Assembly (NCBI RefSeq): GCF_958295425.1
Contig: NC_081141.1
Span: 15,945,087 to 16,009,086, forward strand
From: Solea solea
Lineage: Eukaryota > Chordata > Actinopteri > Pleuronectiformes > Soleidae
Direction: 5' to 3'
DNA: 64,000 bases
Positions 21,539-33,500 of the stretch are shown piece after piece (position 1 is the stretch's first letter; each line of letters opens with the position of its first letter). The notes below the pieces were generated by a model. That model searched no databases. It had not been told where the DNA came from and worked only from the letters and a program-made list of their open reading frames with translations. Both the position numbers and the translations under genes were made by a program.

Positions 21539-24500
21539 CTACAGCTGCTGCTGATGATGAGGCTGCACTGCAGAGGTGAGAAACGGGCAGATGTAGGATT
21601 AATAGTCAAAATCATAGGTTCATTTCAAACAACACATCAGCTACTGTACATCATCTCACTCCCTCCTTCACTCCTTTCAATTCCTGTCATCAGGCAGATG
21701 CTAGAAGATCCCACTGGGCCGTAAAAACACTTACAAAAATCCTCCTACATAGTTTCACATTTACCAAATACAGTCTAGTTATCCCCAAATCGTTGTTCTT
21801 TTAACCGTGTCTCACTGGCACTGACCTCAACTCAAAAGTCTGCCCCACACCAGTGGATTCTCAAATCTGACACAACAAACTTTGTAACCGATTTTCAATG
21901 TTGTAATCCTGAGAAAGCGCAGACTAGGGCGATCCAGACGTTTAATCAAACCATTTTACGGAGGAGATTCCAGAAATTTGGGATCTTACAGGTCACTCGT
22001 GTGATCGAACGTGACTTCAGAACGTAAACAGACGTGGAGGCAGACTGTCTGCATCTTCAGTTAATAGCTGTTGTTTTGTGAGGATGAAGTCATGGCTGAG
22101 AAGACGACAGATGATGTAAAAATCACGTCTGTTAATCCCTCACACTGTAGGATGATTTGGCCAAATAATCACCCATGATTGTCACACGGTCCAGATTGGG
22201 ACCTTAATCTGGACAATTATCCCCACACCCACCAGTGCACCTGAATGTGTTATGAATGTGATATACATTTTCAGGTGCACTAAAAAATTTTAGTATCGAC
22301 AATTGTCGGTTACGTCATCACATTATCTGAAAATGCCATTTTCAAATGAAACGACTTCCATAGATGCACCCGAAACAAACGCATGACTATAAACAGTTAT
22401 CTCCATTCAACATATTACTGAATCCAGCCCACAGACGTGAGATAGTTCATAAAACAGAAATACCTTGTGGATGTGCCAGGTAGGAGAAATGTGTGGTAGA
22501 GGAAACAGGGATGGGGTTGAGGGCGGTCTGAGGCATCTGTTGCTGCGGACCACCAGGAGGAGCCTGAGTCGCCATCAGCATCATCTGAGGGTGGGTGGCT
22601 CCTGGGTGGTGAGACGGTACCATACCAGACTGCATATGGGCCTAAGTGTGAGGCAAAGAGGGTGTGAGAGAGACAAAAGTGTGTGACAAAGAGAAGAACA
22701 AGGGACAAGATAATTAAAAATGAACTGAACAGACATTTGAGCCACAACATCCTCAGCTACTGTCAGTTACACACGGACAGGTACAACATGAATAAAAAAA
22801 ACAAGTGTCTGTACTGCTGACAAGCACAAATGATTAATCATCTCTCTTTAAACCAACTGCAGCTCAAACAATGACCTCTTCTTCACGCCTGTAAACAACC
22901 TAAAAGCAACTTTCCAATCATTCTACTCATTTCATCCACAGGGGAATATAAATATAAATTCTTCAGGAGTGATTTCTGCTAAAAGGCTAAAAGAACAGAA
23001 CAATAAAAGAAAGATTTCCTATATTTTGTGTTGCATCTTTGGCTAGAGGCACTGGTCAGTTTCCCACTGTTTCAACACACCCCCTGAATCTGGACCCATA
23101 TCAAAACCAAAATTGAATCATTTTGGATCTACATCGGCAGAATTTATTCATTCATTCATTCATTAATCTTCTTCCACTTTATCCTCCACATGAGGGTTGC
23201 GGGGGGTGCTGGTGCCAACCCGGAGAAAACCACGCACACACGGGGAGAACAAGCAAATATTTCAATTCATCATTTTGTTTTTGGTGTATACTGCTCAAAA
23301 TGAGACAAATGCAACCTCCTTGGCCAGAGGTAATAACTATTTATGACTGACTATTCCTATAAAGACAGAGCTTCAATTTTGCTATATGGAAATATGATGG
23401 TTGACGGTTTGTTTTCCCTCTGTATCCTTTACCCACGCATTTGGGAAAGTGAGATAAACATTATGATGTAAACTTGCTCACAGTGCCAAACAAATCTCCA
23501 CAGTGCCCATTCATGAACACCTGCTGGAAACTCTCCCAGATTTCTCCTCTCACACATTTAAAATCCCGTAAAGGAAAGTCGGTGCCAATCTGATTTACTT
23601 TACTGGATGTTGTCCAGGCGGCCGAGAGCTGGGTGGGACGTACCTGCTGCACGTGGGCCATGTGGTTGGGGTTGTAGCCATGCTGCACCTGCTGAGGGTG
23701 TATATAGACAGTCTGCTGGGCAGTAGGGAAAGATGCCTGTGGAGACTGAGGATTGGGCCCCGGGGTCATGGAGGGGGGCGTGGGGGCCAAGGCTGAGTAC
23801 ATCTGCTGCTGTTGAGGCTGGTTAGCCAGGTGGAGGGCCTGGGCTGCTGCTGCTGCTACAACACACAAACAAACAAACAAACACAAACACAGTATCTGAC
23901 TTGAGTGTTTCTTTTGTAAATAACACACCTTACAAATAGAAAACAGGTTGCGTTTTCAGACGTGAACTCCGGGGTTACGGGTCCACACATTCTGGATTCG
24001 GGATTTTGGCGTGCACATAAGACAAAGTCATTGTCTGGGTAACGCCAGGTCGACGCTGTGTGCGTGTGCAAGTGTGTGACGCAGCTCTGCTCGTCACACG
24101 CGGAGCTTCTGCTATGTTTTACATGAGGTTGCTTTTTTTTTTATTTTTTGAAAAATCAGAAAGAATATACTCCAAATACTTCTCTGTACTCACCTACATG
24201 CAAAAACATTTTAGTATGAAGCCGAACATCTGTAAGTCCTGCAAATAATTCACAATAGAAGCCTTGTTGAAAAAAAATATGAATTCAGGGAACTGAAAAG
24301 CTACAGTGCTTTTACTGTGAAATGGGAATGGGACATGTGACATATGCAACAGATATGCAGTAGACGTTGCTACTTTACTGTCTACATAACTTGTGGAGTT
24401 TTGATGCATGTGTGAAGCAGCTGTACTCACCTGCTGCTGCCTGCGGGTGCTGCGGGTGCTGGACTGGGCTCGCAGCTGGATGGTTCGGAGGACCTCCGTG

Positions 24501-27500
24501 CTGTTGGGGACCACCCTGCTGGCCTTGGCCTGTAGGCGTGGCAGAGGGCTGTGGGTGCTGTGGGTGATGGTGCAAGGTGGCGGTGGGGTGGGGGTACTGC
24601 TGAGGCATTGGCCCTGGAGACACTGCGAGACAGGAAATCGGTTTGAATAAAACATACATGTTTTTAAAGCGGGGCCTGTAACACAGCACAGTCTCACCTG
24701 TTGCACATTCCTATAAACATACAGAGGTACAGCACTGGTCAGACATACCATACATGGTGTGTGTCTGCTCTGGGTACTGTGTAGTCGAGGAAGAGACGAG
24801 GCCGGGTTGGCCATGTGTGGGAGGCGCCATCATTCGAGCACTTCCCTGCATGACTGGACTGAACACATGCTGCGCCTGCAGGTCACAGAAGAACAGACAT
24901 GAGACGAATGGCATCTACAATACAGGCTTTTTGTATTTGGTAATAACAATGCAGCATTAACCATTATATTTCAAACAAAGCTGGAAAAAAAAGAACACCC
25001 TTTCTCTGTATATCCAATGAGAAATGTGCCATCAGTGTTAAGATACAGGAGCATGCAGTGAGCAGAGCAGAGGTAATGAAACACTGGTTTACATGCTGCC
25101 TCCACATAAAATTGCTGGACCACAGATGGAGGAAAGAATCAAGTCTGCCACATCATGCTTACAGAATAGCTGTAGTTGTACATATGAACCTCAAATTCCT
25201 TTTCAAAAATCCCACTAACACCTGGTTTTACTCTGCAATGGAAATGAAAACAATCAGTATTTACTACGGTTTCAAACAACTGCAAGACGCAGGTTGTGGT
25301 CGGATACGCCTCTGATCCTCATTAATGCTAACGTGAAGCTGTTTATTTTGATATGATTCACAATGTCAGAGGGAATGGGTCATTTTTACATAATTATTCT
25401 CATTAGAAAAACATATTTACAATGATTCCTGTGTGATATTTGTGCAAACAAAGATGTTTTCTTCAGTCTGTAAAATAAGATTTGTATACATCAAGACGAT
25501 ACTAAATCTAAAAGGATATTTTGACACACATTTGGGCTTTAAGAAATATTGTGCCTCCTGTGATTTGAAAATTGCAGTAGGCTGTATTGCAATTTCGATA
25601 AAAGCCCTATTTATGACATGCAATCGTCTCAATGTTTTTTTTTGGTAGTCCAGTTAAAGTTTGAGTGGAGGAAGGTTGGAGAATAAATCTCACCTGTGAC
25701 TGGTAATGAGTCATCTGCTGGACCAGCGGCTGACTGGTGAACTGCTGTGGACTGCACGTGAAGTACTGGGCAGAGTAGGCGGGGCTTTGTGCTACAATAG
25801 GTGGTCCTGCTGCTGTTGCCGGGTGCATCATAGTGGGTGTTCCTGGTGGGTGGTGCTGGTCTGACCTCTGCTGGGGCATGTTGGGAACTAGAGATTCACA
25901 TTTTTAAGAAAGTAAATCAGCTAAAATCTAAACTAAAACATGATCATGAGGAATGAGAAAAAGTCAAAGTAGTTCTAAATCAGGGGTCTAAAGCCCAAAC
26001 GTCCTTGGGGCCACCAAGCATCTAGTCTGGTCAGGAGGGGGCCAGTCAAGAAAAAAACAAGTTAGACTCTTTGTTTGGTAGGGTTGGGCATGTGAGATTA
26101 AAACTCTCTCACAGTATTCCATCATGATATCACAATAAAAAAAATTGTGATATCGATTGATATCTCACAGAATTTCAAAATAAAAGTATCTGTGATGCAA
26201 TGGAATGATACATAGTTCACAATAAAAACAAATTCATGATCCAAACTTAATCTACAGGATTCCCACATGCGGCCAGTATGTTTGAGACCTCTGTTCTAAA
26301 TATTTTTTTTCCCCCTAGTATAGGACTGAATTATAAACTAGCTCTCTTTTACTGCAATATTCAATGTCAACGTATTTCCAAAGTCTGTTATCTGCCGAGA
26401 CTATGAAACATTATCCAGCAGTACATTCAAATGACTCGTATATGGACAGAGAGCTGTGTGAAAATTAGGCATAACTCCTGACTGCTCCGAGTAAAGACAT
26501 CAGAGGACGATTTCTTGAACTTCATTGTCATGGTGACAAATCTTTAGTCTTTATAAAAAAAAGGGGGGGGGGGGGGGGGGGAAAGGGGGAAAAAAGTGCC
26601 CCGCGTGGAAGGAAGAGAGAGCAGCGGTTATTCTCACCTTTACCTGGTCTGTAAGGTTTAGACTGGCTGACCATATGAGGCATCTGGACCTGGTACATGG
26701 CTGGAGACTGGAGGGAGGGACAGCAGGTGAAGAAAACAAGTCAATACTCAAACCTCTCAGGCAAATTTTAGCATAATGTGTGCAATAATGAAAAGCAGCC
26801 CTCAACTACAAACAGGTGAATTTGTTTATGTTTAACTCTCACAACTTGTCTGTGTGGTGGAACATCAGCTATTTCACTATACATGTTTGCTGCTTTAGTA
26901 GCCAGCACATAAAACATTGTATTTTTAAAACAAAAGTGCATGTGAGGTTATGAAAATTATCTTATTACCTGGAGACACATGCATTTTCTAAAGCTGTCTA
27001 ATATGATTGGGTGCTTAACACTTAGCGACCCAAATATTGTTCTTCATCCTCTAATCATCAGCTAATGTCATTAGCAGCTAATGATATGCATTTATTTTTC
27101 AATAGTACTGCAGCAAAAAAACAAGGGGACTTGACCTCCAATTAGCTTAAAGCTACTCATTTAGTCATGAAGCTAGTAAGATGAAGCCATCTGTGATGAC
27201 CGTGTAAAACGAAGTGCAATAAATAGTTGGAAAACCAACATCTGATGACATTATTTCAACAAGCAAGCAAAACATCTCAGTACTGATTGGGCTTTAAAAT
27301 AAAGATTAAAAAGTAGAAATCTTCACAAACCTTCCATATTATGCTTTTCTAATGGAGCGGGAGAGAGAGGATGAGGGGGAGAAAAGGAAAAAAAAGAACC
27401 ACTCTTTAGTTGTTCACCAAGGTATGTTAACTTTTACAGGTGTCTGATGTTGGATCACCAAGTTTTTCTTAAAGCAACACAGGTAAAAAAAAACAGAGTT

Positions 27501-30500
27501 ATGACAAAAAACGTTCATCACAAATTTGCCAAAAATCTTAAATCTTATTTTGACAACATTACATTTTATATACTTCCTCCTATCTTTAAACATTGGTAAG
27601 CTTTTTTCTTTTCTTTTTTTTTTTTAAATTCAGACAAATATGAGAGACGGGAAGATGATAAAGAAGGAAGAAGGATGCACATGCTCTGCATGTTGGTGTA
27701 CAAAAAAAAAAAAATGCCAGATGTGTCCTGATGAAAACATGAAAAAGGGGAAGAAAATGACAACTACATGCTTTAGAGATGGACCAAAAACGGGGAAATA
27801 AAAAACAAATGATAACCAACAGAAGCAGACATGTTAGTAGATCTTAAGTTGAAGGTTATTGGTTAGAGATTCAGTGATGCCAGTCAGCATCAATGTGTTG
27901 TTCCACAGCGAACCGAAGCAAATACATTGGTTCATATTGCACATTTTGATATGCAGCCGTGTGACTCACCTGCACTCCGGGGCTGACTGGTGTGAGCGGA
28001 TACATTTGGGGGAAGCAGACAGTCTGGCCATAGACCGCCTGGGGCTGCTGGACAACAATGGAGGGGCTGGGCTGGCCCTGAGGCCGTGGGGGTGTTGGGG
28101 TGTTGGCTGGTTTGGGCTGACGACATAAATGAGACGGAGATATTGAAAAATTGACAATCTCGCTTTGTGGAATGTGAATTGCGTGGCTTTGTAGCAGCAC
28201 AACATACTGACCTGTGTGTTGAACCTGGGTTTGAACTCATTGGCATTTGGGTTCAGGGTTGACTTTCTTACTTGACTGCAGGAGAAGAATCAACAGTGCA
28301 CAAGTTTAAGGACTCAAATATACAAATGTTACTTGATTTAAACAGAAGTAAATGGTGCATTTGTTGGAGACCAACTTCAATGTGGAATAATGGGCCTTAT
28401 TCACAGGAGCCATTTTGAAATGTCACAGGAGGAAAAGCACAAAAGGAAATGGCCGAGTTCCATTTAGCTTCCTCAGGGCTATATTTGTGAGCTGAATGAT
28501 GGCTAATATACAAGTAGTTGCAATAACAAAATATATGTTATTAATTATAGTATAGCATAGTATAGTAATTATGTCGATTTTTTAAGAGGAGTTGGTTGAT
28601 CGATCAACGGCACAGGATGAACACGTCATCTATTGCAAAGGTGTAGTTTCTCCAACTACGATGGAGCTGTGGTGCCATGGAAGAATCCTAGCATCAACAG
28701 ACCCTAAGGTCCAATGTGTCACATTTACTAGGGTTTACTGGCTGAATAAGCATACACTGCCTATCAGTATGTTTGTATAAATATATAATTGCTTTAAAAT
28801 AATTGAAGGTTTTCATAGCCTTAGAACAAGCCTTGTATGTATATAGTGCTTTGTTGCAGGTGTTGCTTTACAAAGGCCGCCAGCTGGCACCAACATTTTT
28901 CTACACAAGCTCAAACAGTCATGCGTTTCTCGTCTTGAAACAGAAGCTTAATGTAAAATCGAGGAAATGTGGCTCTGCCCACATTTGTCTGTAAAAAAAA
29001 AAAAAAAAATCGCATTATGTTTGACAGGCTTCAAACTTGGCAGGTGACTTACTAAGAGCACCACTGTGTGCAGTGCCAACATTGACCTTGTTTGGATAAG
29101 AAATGCAAGGGAACTGGTAATGCACTAGAAAACCTGATGCATAAACCAATCAAGGAGGAAACAGCAGAGAGAGTGGGAGTTTGGACGACTGTGAACACAT
29201 ACAACCTTTTACAATTACTACAGCTCCTCTCTTAACTATACTGTCTCTTCCACTCACTCTTGTACGGCCTCCTTTTTCTCCTCCTTCTCTTCATGCTTGG
29301 GTCCACTGAATGTGGACGTGGCTGTTGTCTGAACTCCCTGCGATGTCACATCCAGCCCTGCCCTCTTTTGGTCCGGGGCTGAGGGAGATGGGGACAGTGC
29401 AGCAGGGCTGCCAGGTTTACTGGTGTTTGTGATGGTGGTGTTGGATGGAACAGGGGCGCCACCAGGGGCGCCAGCAGCAATCACGACAACAGCCTCCTCA
29501 GTGCTATCCCGCCCGACTGTGGACACTTTGTCCAGAGGAAGGTCTTTAGGCTTCTCTGCTGGATCTCTGGGTGGCTTGGTCATCATCTGGTCAAAGGTAG
29601 GATCTGGATTTGAACTAGACTGCAACTGATGGAGCAAAAACAATGAACATGAAGAGTAAGAGAATGTGTAGACATGCTCTACTGCAGTCGAATTAACAAA
29701 GGTTTCAAAGAATTTTAGCATTTTTATACCACATACCAATGAAAATGATACTCACCCTAAAATCAACACTAAATTTCTTTAAATTATCTATTTGTTTTCT
29801 GTGATCTGGTGCCATAGAAGGTGGTCCTACAGGGTGAGAAGAGAGACAAAGATAGGATTACGGGGGCTCAGCTCTAACAAAACTGATTCAGGCACCACAA
29901 AAAGGAAAATTGAATTTCAATGACAGCTAAATAAACAAAAACAGGTGTCTCATTAGATGATCTCAATATCAAAATATTGGCGATAAAGATGTACTGTACA
30001 CAGATGACTTAAACAAAGGTGGCTGTGTAATGTGTACTGTACCTTTACAGACTGGTCTGGTGATACTAGGTGAGCTGTCTAAGGGCTTAATGTTCTCCTT
30101 GTTTGCTGTGGGGGATGTTTGTCTTCCCTCCTGAACCCGACACTCTTTTGCTATACAGAAGAGAAAAACGGTTTATCCTGACCCAATATAAAAGTAAAGT
30201 AAATGTTTATGAACAGTGCTTCTGATTGAAGCAACACTTAAATGTCTAATGCAAAGAAAATTCCAAGTATTTAATGTCACCCTTGGCTATCCTTTTCCCC
30301 TCAAAAATTGGTCAGTTAACTTTAAGCTTACCATCCCCTGATGAAGACGCGACCATATTGGGAGCAGAGCTAGCAGCAGTAGAAGAAGCTGATATTGGTG
30401 TAGCAACAGTTTCCATGGGAGCGGTTCCCGTCTGAGGAGAAGGAAGAGAGGAGGAGCCAGTGGAGGCTCCACCCATGTTGTTCTGTCGAGGGGAGCGAGG

Positions 30501-33500
30501 TCTGTGAGCTGAGGATGTGAAACAAGACATTTAGTGATCACAGAAAGCAACCTCATTTTTTACACATTATCCTTCTTCATTTACAGGCCAACAGAAATAT
30601 ATATATATATAATATGTAATATTTCTGCATTAAAATATCTTAAAACAATGGGACAAATGTTATATATTTTGTATTGTACATGTTCTTGTATTAGTCACAT
30701 TTCTGACACTCTATTAATCCATATTAATTTCCATTCACAGTAATAAACCTTTTCATTTTGGTCACCTTTTAATTACGTCATTGTTTTTATAGTGAATATT
30801 CGGTAGTACTAGTTAGTCATTATGTCCCTAATAAATCACAACTAAACACTGCAGGTTGCTACACATTCTGCTGCTGAAGATCTCCTTGTAAAGAGCAAAC
30901 AAATGCACAGAGGAATCAAAGGAGACAACATTTCCCATGATCCCATGCTCCTTCCAAATTAGGTCTTTTGTGATGGTTTTGACTGAGAGGGTTAGGGTTA
31001 GGAACCCCTTGGCAGCAGTAATGGCATTTGTGTGTTTTTGGTATTACTCGTATTGGCTCGTATTTTAATAAAATATTGATGTGGAAAATGAAGACAAATT
31101 AAGTGAAATGTTTTTTCACATGGATCTACAAGACAGGTCAATTTATGATTCCCACCTTCCTATAAACATTATGAATAGCAATCAATAGTAATAATAACAA
31201 TAATGAATATGACTGTAAGGTGTATCTGTGTTATCCTTGTGTTTAAGTGTTATCACAACAAAAACCACACACAGTATTCATCACAAAATAAGTTACGAAT
31301 AAATAAAAAAAGGAAATAACTGTTTTACCTCCGCTCACAACTGAAGACCATGTCCCTCCAGAAGAGTTGCTCCTAGTTGGTGCAGTCACTGGAATCTCTC
31401 CAGGAGCATTGTGGGAAATTAAGTCCACTCCTGGAGGAATACCAGTGGTCCGGGAAGGTGGCACTCTGTGAGTACGAGGTGTCCGCTGGGATTTTGGAGA
31501 CATCCTCGGTGGACCTGTGGATAAAGACAGGACAAAATTCCATCACTAGACAGACAAACCGTCTGTGTTTCAACTATCCACATGTGGTTTCTCTCTGAAC
31601 TCATCCTCAGATGTTAGCTGTAGGCAACTGGACTCACTGACTCAAGCGAGTCCAGTTGCCTACAGCTTACTTCGGAGGATGACTATGACCTGGACAGCTG
31701 AGAACCTTCACAGACACGTTTCTGTTTGAAGCTCATCTGTGACTCAGAGGTTTTTACATACCCAAAGATGTGCACTGATTATATCTTCACCTCGTGTTTA
31801 CATGTCATGTCATATGGTGATGTTATTAAAAGGACATGCACGTTAGTGCAGAAACAGCTGAAAAATCTATTGAGTGATCAAGCGACACATCAAACTTCAA
31901 ACCACAACCAAGGGAAGTATGAGATTAGGAACAAGGAAACAGATGAGAAGTAGTGAGTTGAAATCCCATAATTCAAGAATTTACTGCTCAGCAGAGTTTG
32001 TGCAGTTACACAAACAGTGACTGTCTTCCAGGAAACTACCCAGAGCAAAGTATTTTGCTATACACTATGTGAATATCTACCTCTGCCAGGGTTAGGTTTT
32101 AACTGCGTCTGTCTTTAAGCAGCATTAATCAAATATAAAAGGGCAGCTTTTCACTAAACTATCTTGGTATTTAGGTTATAGGCCCAGAAAGAACTCTGGA
32201 TACAGATTTTTAAACAATTATTAAACTTATGAGATGTGGAGTGTATTGACACGAGGGGAAACTGAGCAACCTTGGTCATTTTAATGTATAAACATTAGAA
32301 AAAGGTAGCTATAATTTCTGCTCAGGACACCACTGAATTTAACATAAACATAATGCAAATACAAAGGTAAACTCCTGTCCCCAAATTTAAGCTCAAACTT
32401 TGTGTTGTAATCTTTAACAATGTTCATTAATATGTTTCAATTCGAATATGCTTGACAAAGAGATTGCTTTAGCATATTTTACTATGCTTCATTCCAATCT
32501 TTGCATAGGTTTAGGGTTATTCAATTCATATTTTTGTTGAGAAAATAAGCTTTCAATTCCTTTCCTGTGCTCTGTTCGTGGATTTTCTTTTATTAACTGC
32601 TCTGTTGGAAAGTAAAATAAAAAAAATGAAATCTTCTTCTTGCCAGTTTAACTATTAGTAGAAAGTAAGCACAGCACACACCGTGAAGCACCCACATGCC
32701 AAGGTGAAAATGCCAGACACATTGACAGAGGATCAGTTTTGTGACTTGACATGATAACAATATCAATAACAAATCTGATCCCAAATCAATCTGTCGATGC
32801 AACATCACCTATTCCTGATGTTCCACACTAGACCTGGGCAAATTTATTTTTGAAAGTTTAACTTGAAAGACATTTTCAAAAAGCTTTCAAATTTAATGGG
32901 AGATCAGCTTCATATTAAGCTCAATCTGTCCACCTTCACCTCATGCCTTTGCCCAGGTCTACTCCACACTGATGTGGGTACCTTCTGAAGACATGCGTTT
33001 GGGCAGAGTGGAGGCTGGCGAGGTGGGCCCATGGTGGGGAAAGGAGGATGAGGAGGAGGGATAGGAGGGGTGGGATGAATGAGAGGGAGGCCTGGAAGGA
33101 CGAGAAGGGGGTCTGGAGGGTGGCCGGGTGGGCGTGGTTGCCCGAGGAGGCAGGGAGGAGGGGCCAGACTGGTAACGAGAGGGGGGGCGGGAGGAAGGAG
33201 ATGGACAGGGTGAGGGCCAATGGGATGAACCTAAAAGAGGGAAGGTAAAATGATCAAGGATGCACATGATAAACAGCTAAAGTGAGGAAACAAAAGGTCG
33301 AGCAGAAACAGAAGGAAGAGGATCATTAAATATGAGAAAGCATGTCATGGTAGGATTATAATGATTTAACTGATATAAGTTCAATACCAAAAAAGGACAA
33401 CAACAATAGATATGAATGTCCATGAGACTATTGAACAAAGTCACTGCTTTGCATAAAATAACATTTCAGTCACAGCTGGTTCACCACGTGGAAAAACACA

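Noticed and set aside
22447..22463. Alternative atxn2 C-terminus by reading through the exon 23 donor (adds GISVL)
   Set aside because: The donor GTATTT joins in phase to a final exon encoding QPHHQQQL, which matches the conserved ataxin-2 end.
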